Below are positions 24,829 to 37,223 of a stretch of DNA of 64,000 nt, one piece after another. Both the position numbers and the translations under genes were made by a program. The DNA is from Gossypium raimondii (Eukaryota; Streptophyta; Magnoliopsida; Malvales; Malvaceae), in NCBI RefSeq assembly GCF_025698545.1, contig NC_068569.1:12834001-12898000 (forward strand), read 5' to 3'. Numbering within the stretch: position 1 is the first letter of the stretch; each line of letters begins with the position of its first letter. The notes beneath the pieces were generated by a model, which saw nothing but the letters and a program-made list of their open reading frames with translations, had not been told where the DNA came from and searched no databases.

Positions 24829-27800
24829 ATGGGGGGTTTAATCGATCTGAACACAACAGAAGACGAGGAAACGCCATCATCTGGTTCTTTATCCCCTTCT
24901 TCATCTTCAGCTTCCGTGTTAAGTGCTTCTGGCTCTGCTTCAAGTTCTCCCGTTTGTTTAGAACTCTGGCATGCGTGTGCCGGTCCACTTATATCTTTGC
25001 CCAAGAGAGGAAGTGTAGTGGTTTACTTCCCTCAGGGCCACTTGCAACAAGTGTCCGATTTTTCCGGCGTAGCTCCAGCACATGATCTCCCTCCTCACGT
25101 GTTTTGTCGGGTTGTTGATGTCAAGCTCCATGTATGCTAACCTACACATATTTTCATTGACTGTTCCTCTTATCTTGTGTGTTCTATAGATTGTCTTCGT
25201 GTCATGAATGTTTTTTTATTAAGGGGAAGTTCTGAGGATTAGGGGTTCTTTTTTCCTCCTTTTTGAAAACATGGAATTGTGGTTGTGGATTCATGGGTTT
25301 CAATCCTTCTTTTCTTCTTTTCTCGGTTTTTGGGTTTTGAATCTAGGTTTGATTCGGCTTTCAAGAGAATTGGGTTTAATTTACAGCTAATTCGAAGTCT
25401 CGGGGACAAAGAAGAGTGCTGCAGCGTGTGTGAGTGTGTTTAAAATGTGAAATTTGCTATTGAAATGTTTAATTTTGTTGGCAGGCTGAGGGTGCCACAG
25501 ATGAGGTTTACGCTCAAGTTTCACTTGTTCCTGAAAATGAGGTGGGGTTTATTCTATAGTTTCTTGTTACATCTGATTAACGGTTGCTTATAAAGGTAGT
25601 AACCGACTGACTACTATGATCAGTACGAACCAAGTTACTTTATTTAGGTGTTTCAGTTTCTTAAAACCAAAGAGATTGGACAATGACATCATTCTGAACG
25701 AGAATCATTGCTCAATGATACGTTGAAATTAATTCTAAACTTTGGGTTGTCATTATCTAGGTTAATGTACTTGTTCATGGTGCTTTTTTCTGGTTACCTC
25801 CAAAGTTGAGTCTTATTTTGCTTACATTATGCTGTATGTGGCAAATTGAGCAGAAGTTGAAAGAAGGGAACATAGAAGTAGATGGTGAAGAGGATGCCGA
25901 AGCAGATATCAAGTCCACCACGCCCCACATGTTCTGCAAGACTCTTACGGCTTCTGATACCAGTACACATGGAGGCTTCTCTGTTCCTCGTCGAGCTGCT
26001 GAGGACTGCTTCCCTCCCTTGGTAATCCTCATGCACTTTTCTCCGTATTTCGTTTTGTTGTTTTCCTTGTTTTCTTAATGTATGTTCACAACGATTGATT
26101 ATGTTTTGTTAAAGCACTTTTCTGGATGTATATAGTTTTGAGTTTTAAGTAGACTGGTATTGTAGGATTATAATCAGCAGCGGCCCTCCCAAGAGCTTGT
26201 TGCTAAAGACCTGCATGGCCTGGAATGGAGATTTCGACACATCTATAGGGGTATGCACTAAATATTGAATGCATTTTAATCCAACATTTTGCTAATGATG
26301 GATTTCCTTTCATGGTACAAAGGCATGTCGATCAGATCCTTGATTAGCTGTCCATTTCTCAATTTGCTGCTAAAGGTATCTTTTTGGTTTGAATAGGACA
26401 ACCACGGAGGCATTTGCTTACAACTGGATGGAGTGCTTTTGTAAATAAGAAGAAGCTTGTCTCTGGAGACGCTGTGCTTTTTCTTAGGTTAAAAATTTCC
26501 CCCTCTTGTGAAATTTTAATCAATACCTCATACGAATCTTATTTAGTGTCCATAGCAGGGGTGAGAATGGAGAACTGAGGCTGGGAATCCGAAGAGCTGC
26601 TCACATTAAAAATGGCACTTCTTTTCATTCTTTGTGCACCCAGCAGTTGAACCGCAGCAATTTCGCAGATGTGGTCCATGCTATATCTATGAAAAGTGTG
26701 TTCAGCATTTACTACAATCCAAGGTATGTTGCTGCTCCAATTAGATGCTTTACAGCCAATATTATGGGGTTTCTATTGGAAATTTTATGAGAGACCGTGC
26801 AATGCTGGCCTTGGAGAGGGAAAATAATTTGACCTGAGTGAATAGCATGCATAAATGTTTAAATGGTAAATTTAGTGCTTGTAGATGCAACTTGGTTTTT
26901 AAGTGGGTGATTTTGGGTTGCATTTTTCACTTGTTTCCTCATTTAATTAAAGCCTGAATCGCACTGTACCGTATTGGGACATCCTTTCTCTATCCCGAAA
27001 TAATTCACGTCTTAATATATATAAGAAGTTTGAACAGCTATCTTTAGTTTAAATACATGGTGTCATAGATACGAATTGATATTATTATTGAAAAATAATC
27101 GCAAGATTGACCCTTCGTCCTCAATATCGTCATGAATCCAAACAGGGGGAAGTACTGTGTCCTTTTTCACGCGGAGAAAACATTTAAATTACTATTGGTC
27201 CTATATACCATTGGTGGTTAAGTGCTTGTGACCCATTTGTGCTTAGTTTTGTGCATGTTCTACTTGTTCGCATGCTTCCTCAGTCATATTTTTGTTGATA
27301 TCTAGCAGGGCCAGTTCATCAGAGTTCATAATACCAGTGCATAAGTTCTGGAAGAGTCTTGATCATTCTTTTTCCGTTGGAATGAGATTTAAGATGCGGT
27401 TTGAATCTGAAGATGCAGCAGAAGGAAGGTCTGACCTGATCGAACCTTTCAACTCTTCAGATATTAAATCATATTATATTTAGCCTAAAGAAGGGATGAA
27501 AGACCTACTCTACCAAGCTATCAAAGCCTTAATTCAACTTTTCATTTTGCAGATACACAGGAGTTGTAACCGGAATTAGTGAGATGGATCCTGTTAGATG
27601 GTCTGGTTCAAAATGGAGATGCCTGCTGGTATGGTTGCAGACATTGCTTATACATTTCCAAATATTATACAAGTTAATAAATGAAATATGCCTTTCTGCT
27701 TTTAATACTGCCATAGCTTGTAATAAGGTTCCATTCAAACCTTAAGGTTATTATTGTAAAATGGCTATATATGTTTAGGCTTTGACAAAAGTAATTACAC

Positions 27801-29557
27801 AGGACAATTCTCTTTTAATGATTTGTCTTTCCGTCCTTGAAATTAAGCTGATATACCTAAATGGATAGTGTTCCTCCAATTATTTGTTTCATTACATAAT
27901 TCATGTAGAATTTTTGCTTTTTGTCTACGCTTGTTTAGAAGCAGTGTCGAGCAATACTGCTTTATCCTGCAAAATACTTCTCTTGTATTATCAATAATTA
28001 ACCCTCATTCGTCCAGCCTAGATATGCATTAAGCAGAATGAACATAACAAAAAATGGCCTTGTTTGGTGGACCTTATTTTCTCGAGGAAGCGCTGTACTC
28101 ACTCTTAGTTAGATGCCAATTATTTAGGTTTGCATATTTGGAAGGTGCTTGCACTTCAGAACTTAAAAATAATGTTTCGAGTTTGTTCGCTTGTCGAGCT
28201 TCACATGGTTGTTTTGATTGCTTTGGTTTGGTCTTGCTAATTAGTTCTTTCATAGGCAATGTTTTGAATACCACCTCATTGGTTTATGATTTTATCAATA
28301 AATTACTCAGGAGTTAAGCTAGTAGATTTTGGGCTTATTTTGCAGGTAAGGTGGGATGATATTGATGCCAATAGGCATAATAGGGTCTCTCCCTGGGAAA
28401 TTGAACCATCCAGTTCAATATCTAGTTCTAACAGCTTGCTCTCTCCTGGTTCTAAAAGGAACAGGGTTGGACTGCCTTCAGGGAAACCTGAATTTATGGT
28501 TCCTGGTAGGTGCTTCTGCATAACTAATTCTCTTTCATCTGTCATGCAACATTGTTTGACATAGTCCTTTACAACAGAAGGAATTGGAGCATCAGACTTT
28601 GGGGAATCTTTGCGGTTCCAGAAGGTCTTGCAAGGTCAAGAAATTTTGGGTTTTAACACTCATCATGATGGTGCTAATAGTCAGATAATGCACCGGTCTG
28701 AAATAAGTCGGCGCTTTCCTTGTTCTAATGGTTCTGGTATTGCTGCTATACGAAATATTGGTAGAGACACATTGGTGAATCCTGATATTTCTTATAAAGG
28801 TGTAGGCTTTGAGGAATCTTTCAGATTCCAAAAGGTCTTGCAAGGTCAAGAAACTTCTGTAAGCCCTCCATGTAGAAGAGGTCCAACTGCAGATGACACT
28901 CGAGAAAGTGACAGTCCTGGTGCTCCTGATGTTGGTCAGTTGTCAGGAACTAGAAGTGGATGGTCTTCTTTGATGCAGAGCTATAATACTCATAGTCATA
29001 TAGGACCATCTGCACAAGTGTCCTCACCGTCTTCAGTGCTAAAGTTCCAACATGCAAGCAATCCATTTGCAAACGTCAATCCTATACATAACTTGAATAG
29101 CCAGGAAAAGGAGCGAAGAGTTCATAAAAGTAGTTCTTTTCATGCTCCCGAAACATATGGGGATAGGATACCATCTTCAACTGGTGGACATGGTTCCCGT
29201 AGGAGGCATCTCGGAAGCCTGGATTCATTTGGTCCTTCAGCTGATACTGTTCAGCTTGGTGATTCTCAACCTCTGTCAGCACAACCAACATTTAGGACAA
29301 GTCAAGAACTAGCTTCTTCATGTAAAAGTAGCTGCAGGCTTTTTGGTTTCTCCTTGACTGAGGGAGGACACGATGCTGCCAAGGAGGACAACATGGTGCA
29401 AGCAACCTCGTCATTGGGTGCTGGAGCTTTCTTACCTCGCATTGGGGAACAGTTTAACACACAACCTCCTGCAGTGACAAACACAGTTGGAAGCAGTTAT
29501 ACCAAAGTAAGCAACCTCTACGCTGTCAGAGATATTGTTTATGATATTGCATTATAG
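24829..29557 (+). CDS. ARF3: Auxin response factor ARF3/ETTIN, 10 coding exons
   Basis: Exons: 24829-25131, 25485-25541, 25854-26021 (or from 25851, adding one Gln), 26166-26250, 26397-26487, 26559-26723, 27309-27428, 27553-27628, 28346-28505 and 28578-29557. The total of 2205 bases gives 734 residues (Arabidopsis ETTIN 608). It starts [14 protein letters not shown]. The B3 DNA-binding domain is at about 145-250 ([20 protein letters not shown] ... [20 protein letters not shown]) and is followed by the ARF middle region with WRCLLVRWDDID. There is no PB1 domain, as in ETTIN. The C-terminal part carries RLFGF (662-666), the motif through which ETTIN contacts TOPLESS, and ends [10 protein letters not shown], like ETTIN. 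ETTIN binds auxin-response DNA and controls gynoecium patterning and leaf polarity. Two tasiR-ARF sites in exon 10 encode KVLQGQE twice. It is longer than the Arabidopsis protein mainly between the second site and RLFGF. Confidence 0.97.
28622..28642 (+). promoter_or_regulatory. TAS3 tasiR-ARF target site A in ARF3 exon 10
   Basis: The 21-base site ends in GGTCTTGCAAGGTCAAGAA. Compared with the perfect complement of the conserved tasiR-ARF it has three mismatches: two at the outer end and one G for A in the middle. It encodes KVLQGQE (about residues 424-430). Tandem sites in ARF3 are a known hallmark of the miR390-TAS3-ARF module. Confidence 0.92.
28832..28852 (+). promoter_or_regulatory. TAS3 tasiR-ARF target site B in ARF3 exon 10
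   Basis: This site is identical over all 21 bases to site A and lies exactly 210 bases (70 codons) downstream. It again encodes KVLQGQE. The surrounding codons are also alike (ESLRFQKV and ESFRFQKV), so the pair looks like an old in-frame duplication kept under constraint. Confidence 0.92.
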
Positions 29558-29691
29558 TTTAGTGATGTAGTAGAATGCAGGTCCCACCAATAAGGAGTTG
29601 TGTGTACACAGGGTTTTGGAGCTTGATGAATATGATGTTGTGATGGGAAAGTAATAACTTTTATTAGGTCTGCTTATTATTATTTTTTTTT

Positions 29692-29705
29692 GGGGGGGGG
29701 GGGGG
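29692..29705. repeat. Poly-G run (14 G) in the ARF3 3' region
   Basis: Fourteen consecutive G, preceded by a T run, 135 bases after the ARF3 stop codon. It is probably within the 3' UTR and is the longest G/C homopolymer in the window. Confidence 0.9.
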
Positions 29706-30279
29706 CGCGTTGTGGAGATTAACATCTGACATTTTAAATTTCTATCAAGAGTGAAAGTATTCATTCTAGAGTGCCTTGGGCGGCACGAAAAGTGTTATTT
29801 GGTGTTACACGAAACGAGGATGTTGGGTTTGGTGTGGTATGCTATCTGGTTTGAAGTGCCTTGGGTGTGACTATGGTTGAAAATGGCTATGTTGGAAGTT
29901 TGAACAGCTTTCAATAGTTGGTGGCATTTCCTTTTACAGGGAATCCTGCAACATTGTCTCAAAAATTATGATGAAGATGCCACTAATGATGACAGAGCAA
30001 GAAGATGCATGCATGCCTATAGTCTGCTTTAGATGCATGCGTGTTTGGATTGCCTCCTCATCGCCTAAATTTGATGAATTGTAATTACTTTTAATGAACT
30101 ACTTTGTTCTATCTTTTTAACTGACTTGTGGCTATTCTTGTATTAACCTTCATGCTTATATGGTATCAATTCTATAGTATTACAATGTTTTAGTTAGTCA
30201 ACTGAATGTTAAAGAATATAATATTGAAATTAAGTTCTAGAAGGAGAATTCAACGTCGTTAGATTGAGTTCTTTTGAAA

Positions 30280-30302
30280 TATAATAATAATAATAATAAT
30301 AA
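30280..30302. repeat. (AAT)n microsatellite
   Basis: About seven AAT units in AT-rich DNA downstream of ARF3. Confidence 0.85.
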
Positions 30303-31826
30303 AATCTTGTTCAATCTTTTAATAAATAAACACTTAGTTACATATAATTATATGTGAGCCAAAAAAAAATAAACACTATGAATTGTATTAAATCTTTTTA
30401 AAATAATTTAATTTAATTGTATTATTTTAAGTCTCGGCGCGACCTTTCGCTGGAGACCTGCCCCTAGAACTTGGGCGTTCTGGATGAAGTCAACGCCCTG
30501 CCGGCCAAGCAAATTGCCATTGATAATGCTACTTGCACGATAAAACCATTAAACGAAATGGTTGGTAATTACCGTCTCCGTATTCTTTGGTCACTCTCTC
30601 TACGTCTACGGCACACATATCATTGGCTCTTCCGTTTAGGTTGGTTTCTCTGTATAAACCGGCTTGCTGCTTGCTGTGACTTGGGTAATGACCAAAAACT
30701 TGATGTTGAATCGAAAGGCGAGATCTTTTAATAAATTTATTTTTAAATTCGGATATAAATGCATTTTAAAGTGATCCTATGAAGTGATTGGCTTATTTTT
30801 TGGATCCCATCTTAGATATGCAAACTTCTGGGTTTGAAGCATGGAGGAGCATGATGTAAAAAACTCAAAAACTTAATTGAACGGTTGTATAACGAAAGAA
30901 GAACAGAAAGTGGTGTCCAAATGGAAATGTAGGGGAAGAAACTGACTCATCAAGCATTCCCTGCAATTGCATGCAGCTTTGAACATTGCTTTTGTTGAAT
31001 GATTTGAAAACGGAAGGGTGTTTGATTAGTGGGTTAAGAAAATGACCACTTCATAACTGCCTTCCATCAATAGTGTGCGGATGGACCGGCCACTTTCATT
31101 TTTTCAAACTCGCCCCTCCTTTTGGGGTCAATTTCCTTTTCTATTATTTATAATATCATTGTGACCTCATTCTTTACCCCCTACTTTATCTTTAATATGA
31201 CTAAAAACAGTATTCTCTTTTGGGACAAAAACAACCTCCCATAATTCTTTCTTTTTTTTCTATTTAAATTTGTTTGTTTGTTTTCACAACATTGAATTAA
31301 TGAAAATTGAACCATATACAAATATTTTATATTAAAATTTGATATATAACATTGTAAATTTATATTTAAAATCACTTGATCTTGTACGGAAATAAAATAA
31401 AATGAAATATTCTAGATGATGCCATGTTTTGCCATGTGATTTATTGTTTAAACGTTTTAAATATTTTAAAAATTAACAATAACTTATTAAATTTAAGGTG
31501 GAGACAGACCTGAGAGTATTTATATCAAATTCAATCTTATTTTTCAATTTTCAAACACTTTTTTTTAATTCATGACCCTATCTTTTGGGGTAAAATAGAT
31601 TTTAAAATCATTAGTAAATTTATATTTTGATAATTTAACTTTAAAACTTACAAAATAATCATTAAATTATTTGAAAGTTTTTAATTAATTCACTGAACTA
31701 TTCAAAAGTTTTCATTTTAGGCCCCATGGTGTTAATTTTTTTAAGAAAAAAGAGTCGAGCTAGTGAGCTTCAAGCAACGATTCAATTGGTATGGTGGATT
31801 AATACCCTTTGGTAAGTAGTAGAACT

Positions 31827-32053
31827 AGTGGTGAAGCCAAAAAAAAAATTTATTGGGGGGCGGAATTAAATTACATATTTCTACGATAGTAAAAATATAA
31901 TTTTATCATTTTAATAGTCTATATCGTTATATTTTGGGGGCAAAGTACAATTCTACAATTACTAGTTTAAAATTTTATAAATTATAGAGGGCTAGATAGA
32001 AAATTTTCCATTTTAGGGAGGTCGGGGCTCTTGCCAACCCCTGGCTCCGCCAT
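31827..32053. mobile_element. MITE-like element with GGCGGAGCCA-type ends
   Basis: The left end reads AGTGGTGAAGCCA, followed by an A run and 'ggggggcgg'. The right end is CCCCTGGCTCCGCCAT, whose complement (ATGGCGGAGCCAGGGG) mirrors the left. Between them lies AT-rich DNA with 'agggaggtcggggctc'. This layout is common in dicot genomes as a short non-autonomous repeat. No clear target duplication was found. Confidence 0.55.
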
Positions 32054-33498
32054 ACGTTAAATCCTAATCGATTTGTCGGTCAATTAAAAAAAGTAGAGAA
32101 TAAAGTTATTTTGAGTTTGACTTGTAAATTTGTTACATTTAAAGTTATTTTATAAAAAAATTGAATTATAGAAAAGAAGAGAAAAGAAATCTTTTGATTG
32201 ATACAAGTAGTATAAACAGAGAAAATCATACAATGATTATTTTATAGTTTTTTTAAAATTAAATGATAAAAACATAAATTTATTAATTATTTAGTTTTGA
32301 GTGGTATATATATCTTGGCATCTTTGTTTCAATAATGAATCGATGATGACGATGGTATAGTGAACGTGGGAATAAACAAACGACCACGTCGGGATGGGGC
32401 CCATCTCAGTTCTCAAAAATCATCAAACGTCACGGTGGAAGACATGGTGTAACACGTGGATGAATGTGACAGGTAGGGAGTAATGTTGTAAGAAAAGGCC
32501 GTGGTGGATCCTTTAATGTTATCCATATATATACCATGTGTTGTCCCATGAGTCAGTCCAAGGCGATTATTAAATTAGCCGTTTAACCTTTCGTACGTTA
32601 TCTTTCAGAAAGAAAAAAAAATTATTTTATTTTTTATTTAATTTCATACTTATCCCTTGACAACTCCAACATTGTGCTTAGAAAAACTCTCCCAAAGATT
32701 AAAAAGAAAAATAGATTTTTTCAATAAAAGAATATTTTTAAAATTGTTTATACTTAATGCACAATGTGTTAAACTAGTGGTCTTCAATTATATTTGAATT
32801 AAAATATTTATGTTATTTTGAAGATGGAGATATCTAAAATGTTTAAAATAATATAAAAAGGATTATATATTATCAATCAAGATTTTTTAATCAGATGAAT
32901 TTTGTATTCATGCTGACGTCTTATATGGCTTGTAAATTGGACCATCTGTAGTAGGTAAAATTTTGATCACTTTGTTAAAAGTATTTAATCAATAATTAAC
33001 GAATGATGTTTAGATTTTTTTTTTTTTAATCTCTGGCCATCTGAATCCAAAAGTTGACTTGAAGACTTTGTTAAATTTTTAAATAGAAAAAAATGCAATT
33101 ATGCATTAAACTTCCCTTGGAATGGCCTTCTGCAGCAGTACAGCGCTTTCCTAATCTTTTCCAACTATTAATTTGGTAGTGCGGGAGAATTTGGTAAAAA
33201 CAGTTTATGAAATGTTACAAGTGTTTAATCCCAATTAAAATCTTTTACCTCTGCGCCGGGATAATTTATAGTTTGATCCTTAGGTTAGGTTATGAAGATT
33301 AAATTGGCCCACGTACAATTCAAGCGAATGCCGATGGGAAATAAATGACTTTCCTTTCGGTTCTTCTGCTAGACAGAGTGTAAATGATGAAAGGGAATGT
33401 GACGTTCAATTTGGGGACCTCGCAAATTGCAGTTGGCTAACATATGGCAATCCATCTACCAAACGGTCACGTAGGCCGACATCACCCTCACCACCCCC

Positions 33499-33531
33499 TG
33501 ACGTACTAGAGTGCGTAACTGGCGTTGACGT
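33499..33531 (+). promoter_or_regulatory. as-1-like TGACGT cluster upstream of the glutaredoxin gene
   Basis: TGACGT occurs at 33499-33504 and again at 33526-33531, with TGCGTAA between them (33512-33518). Another TGACGT is at 33400-33405. The pair lies just upstream of a TATA-like box at 33554. TGACG motifs bind TGA bZIP factors, and as-1-type elements are known to drive the salicylate-responsive Arabidopsis GRX480 gene. Function here is inferred. Confidence 0.6.
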
Positions 33532-33553
33532 TAGAGTCTTCTCCGCATTTCCC

Positions 33554-33563
33554 TATTTATATA
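33554..33563 (+). promoter_or_regulatory. TATA box of the glutaredoxin gene
   Basis: TATTTATATA lies 78 bases before the ATG, in a position that puts transcription start near 33585, where a run of 12 C (33586-33597) also lies. Confidence 0.6.
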
Positions 33564-33631
33564 ATCTCATAACAACAATAGAATACCCCCCCCCCCCGGT
33601 TCCCTTTCTAAGCATATATTATATATGTTCC

Positions 33632-34063
33632 ATGCAAGAAGCAATCCCTTATAAATCATACATGGCTGCCACCGCCGGTGGCCGTTCGCGGCTTCACAAT
33701 TTTCTCGAAGGCGCCGGTAATGGCGGGGAACATCGACTCGTTGCCAACGGCTGTGAAAACAATGTAACGAAATTGGTTGTGGAGAATGCGGTGATAGTAT
33801 TCGGTAGACGTGGTTGCTGCATGTGCCATGTCGTGAACAGGTTGCTACTGGGGCTCGGAGTGAATCCGGCGGTTTGTGAAGTGGACGAAGAGAAGGAAGA
33901 GGCGGTGCTCCATGAACTGTCAGTAACAAACGGGGGTGGAGTTCAGTTCCCGGCTGTTTTCGTGGGAGGGAAGTTGTTCGGCGGTTTGGATAGGGTCATG
34001 TCTACGCATATTACAGGTGAATTGGTGCCTATTCTGAAAGAAGCAGGGGCTTTATGGCTATGA
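33632..34063 (+). CDS. GRXC9: CC-type glutaredoxin, GRX480/ROXY19 (GRXC9) type, single exon
   Basis: The frame gives 143 residues with no intron; an alternative start at 33662 would shorten it by ten residues. The active site is CCMC (62-65) in the segment VIVFGRRGCCMCHVVNRLLL, which defines plant CC-type glutaredoxins. GVNPAVCEVDEE, FPAVFVGGKLFGGLDRV and the C-terminal ALWL follow. ALWL is the motif used by ROXY proteins to bind TGA transcription factors (and a TOPLESS contact). The overall match is to Arabidopsis GRX480/ROXY19, which links salicylate to repression of jasmonate genes through TGA factors. That role is family knowledge. The residue 15-45 region (GGRSRLHNFLEGAGNGGEHR) is variable. 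Base composition is GC-richer than the surroundings. The minus-strand frame across this gene is a shadow. Confidence 0.93.
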   Translation: MQEAIPYKSYMAATAGGRSRLHNFLEGAGNGGEHRLVANGCENNVTKLVVENAVIVFGRRGCCMCHVVNRLLLGLGVNPAVCEVDEEKEEAVLHELSVTNGGGVQFPAVFVGGKLFGGLDRVMSTHITGELVPILKEAGALWL

Positions 34064-37000
34064 TGACTTATAATCAATCTGTGTTTATACTCATGTTTCT
34101 TCTTCTGGCTTCCTCTTTTTTTGCTTTTAGTTGTAGAAATGCAGCAAATTTAACTTTTAATCATGTCTTTGAGGGAATAGATCGTGTACTAATTGTATGG
34201 ATGTTGAGTATTGAGACAGAGGCAAGGGTTTCGGGACTTGTAAATTCCTTCATCATATCGAAAAGCTCTTTCGGGAGAACTCAGATTGAATGTAAAATTC
34301 TTGCCAATTTTCTCTTCTATTGAAATCAGAGATGGAGGCTAAAATTATATTGGGATTTTTGTAATGAAAAATCATTGAAGATGACGGATTGAATGATCGT
34401 CTGGATCTGGATTTCTACATGCTAAACCTCAACTCCTTCAATCTTGATTTGTTTAATCTTTTTCCAGAAACTAACTAAAAACCGATTAAAACCAAACAAT
34501 CAGCCACCGTACTTGTAAAAATATGTATGCAAAATTTTTACCTAATTTATGCAAAGCAGGTACATTTTGTGCAGAATTGAAGTTCAAGGATGTAACGGAA
34601 GTTATCTAGATCGTTTTAGCATCAGACCTCATTATTTCTTTCAAATAACAAGCGATTTTGGGGTTCGTTTGACGAACGATGATCAGGTTCAAAAATTATT
34701 AATTTAATGGGTATATTATAAAGAAAAAAAAATTCCTAATTTTCTTGTACTCATTATTCATCTTTCTTCTCAAACAAAGTCTAAATACCAAAGCTTTGGA
34801 GAGAAAAGAAATCATGGCGGGGCCAGCTAGATCCCTCAGCCGTTTGATGGTCAACCAAATTCGGCCTTCTTTTCTCATCTTCTCCTTTTAAGCCCAAATT
34901 AATTTGATGTTGGCAATAAATGAAATTTGTATTTGATTAAGGGTGGGATGTACCAAACAAATGAATTAAAGTTCATATCGACAGGACTTAGATTTCCTTA
35001 GCTGGGTGAGGCGAAGGGTGAGTTGAGGACCGATGATATTTATCCAGTAGGCCACCTGTCGCACACATACTTGCTAAACAGGAAAGTCCACGATTTAGGT
35101 AAAAATGAAAATGTGGTACACAGAATCCAAGCTGTTAGTTCCTCGGTTTATCAAATCTGTTGTACGATGATATTAAATAAATAAAAAAAATCCGATCAGT
35201 TGCTCAAAGTTTCAAAATTGAATATGATAATTAAGAAATTAACTACACGTGTTAGCTTCAAAGCCTTTATCTGATCATAGTACTTTAGAAACTTCCATTA
35301 ATCATTGACCGTTTCTACTTCCCAGAAAGAAAAAATAAATTATGGTATTCGTAAATTGGATGGTCATGCAGTGGTGGGCTGGGCTCAGGCTGAATGGTTA
35401 ATGTCCAGTTTCATATCTAATAATAATTTCACTGTATTTGGAATGCACGTAATCCTTGAATCCCAGGACGTAGTTATTGATGGTACTTGCATTGAACTTG
35501 TGGGTTTAATGTCCCACGTGACTGCATTGAGAATAATGGTTAGGACACTAACGACATTCGGAGCTACCTATAACGAATTCATACATTTCTTTCCACAGTT
35601 ATATTGGTATCTGTGTTTAGGTCATATAGCTTATAGCCACAGATTTTCAGGATTTGGCGTTTGCCTTGTCTGCAAGACAAGAACATATGATGTGAGCTTT
35701 TTTTTTGGGGGGAAAAGGAAAATTCTTGTTTGTCTTTTCGTTTTGTTTTGTGTTGTTTTGGGGGTCTTTCAATTTGTTAATTGGAGCTAATAAAAGTGGG
35801 ATAGTTATGCCATTGATTGTAATGTGTAACTGAGTTTCTTACCATTTTTTTTTTAAATATGCGGACCACTACGAAAATCTTCCTTCGCAGTTGACGTACA
35901 AATTGATGTTTAATTCTTACCATGTTATTTGTCTGCGCCAAAGCCTTTTCCTGTCTTGTTATGCAATTGCTTCAACTGCAAGCAAATAGAAAAAAGAGAA
36001 AATCCTCCCAATGAGTGGTGAGATTAAGACATTAAATTTTCAGTTCCACTCCAAAAATTAATTTGGGAAAAAAAATGCAAAATTATGTACAGCAATTTGA
36101 AAACAAGAATACAAAATCTGGTGGGTGGGCAGAAGCAACTTGAGGGGGAAATAAATAAATAAGCCAAAATAGTAACTGGAAGTGTAAAAAGATAAACCTT
36201 CTTAATTAAGCTTTATGCCTGTTTGCGATAATGACATTTCCTAATTGTCTATTATTTTATAACAACCCACCAAGCTTTCTTTTCTTAATCCATTTGATGG
36301 GGTTAATGTCTATTTTAAGCTTTTAACTATACCCCCTTTTTTATTTTTTCGATTTAATAGTTTCTGCGAAACTAAAACTCAGCATTAAATCTCCCAAATT
36401 TCCAATCCATCATGTAAAAGACAATGTAGATTTCCTGGCCGGAACATGAATTCTTCGTCCAGCCGGCGTTGGTCTGTCTATTCAAATCCAAATCCAAAAT
36501 TCTTGCATTACATTTTACACATGCCAATAATGAGATATCAATATTTTTTCAAGTCCTTGTTTGATTAAAAAAAACCTCTTGCACTTGGTGTTTCAATGAT
36601 TATGGAGGAATTCAAGTTAGTTTGGGATTACAATGATTTCATATGCTTGTCTAGGGCTGTATGCTTACTAATAAGAAATAAGTTGGATGTTGTTTAAATT
36701 AAGTCATTACTTGAATCTTCAAAGAAATGTTATTAACAATTTTAGGTGCCAACAGTATCAAAAGTTCACGAAAGAACAAAAAAATAATCCATATAGATAT
36801 ATGATTAATCCAGAAATGGGGATGAGAACAAACTCAGGATGGAGGATTCAGATTTACAATAACAAAAAAAGAAGAAAAGAATCCATGATAGAATGAAAAA
36901 GGTACATATACATATGATAATGATAAACCTAATTATTAATCAGTAGGGACTATTACTAGAAGTTTTATGGCAGTCATATCTGTGCAATCCTACTATATAT

Positions 37001-37223
37001 ATATATAAGTCATCAAACCTTATAAGTGGATAAAATAAGGTAAAAAATATATATAAATATTATGCAAATGCCAGCAATCTCCCTTGTTTAGTCGTTTGCG
37101 ATCAAGAGCGTGGTCTCATGGGCAAATCTTCCCAAAGCATCCGACTCTTTAATTTATTTGACTGTTACATGGCAACAGCAACAACCGCATAAGTCCTTGT
37201 CGTAGCTGCTCATCTTTCCATTG
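34064..37223. other. Intergenic between glutaredoxin and NAC genes
   Basis: The two genes converge here. After the glutaredoxin 3' end the DNA is ordinary AT-rich sequence. A frame beginning with ATG at 35401 and ending at 35790 (129 codons) has no recognised domain and ends in a T-rich and G-rich stretch, so it is not called a gene. No repeat with clear ends was found. Confidence 0.45.

Larger units (their letters stand above)
29558..33631. other. ARF3 3' side and intergenic DNA up to the glutaredoxin gene
   Basis: The first several hundred bases are the likely ARF3 3' UTR. They include a run of 14 G at 29692-29705. An (AAT)n microsatellite follows at 30280-30302. The stretch 30430-30730 is GC-richer and holds an 86-codon frame with no recognised domain. 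From 31100 to 33300 the DNA is AT-rich and contains a GGCGGAGCCA-type MITE (listed separately). The last 300 bases are the glutaredoxin promoter. Confidence 0.5.

Noticed and set aside
33567-33929. A 120-codon minus-strand frame over the glutaredoxin gene
   Set aside because: It is antisense to a strongly supported gene, has no domain, and includes translation of the poly-C run.
35401-35790. A 129-codon frame beginning with ATG between the glutaredoxin and NAC genes
   Set aside because: No domain recognised, the C-terminal part is made by T-rich and G-rich runs, and no splice or promoter context supports it. A chance frame is likely.
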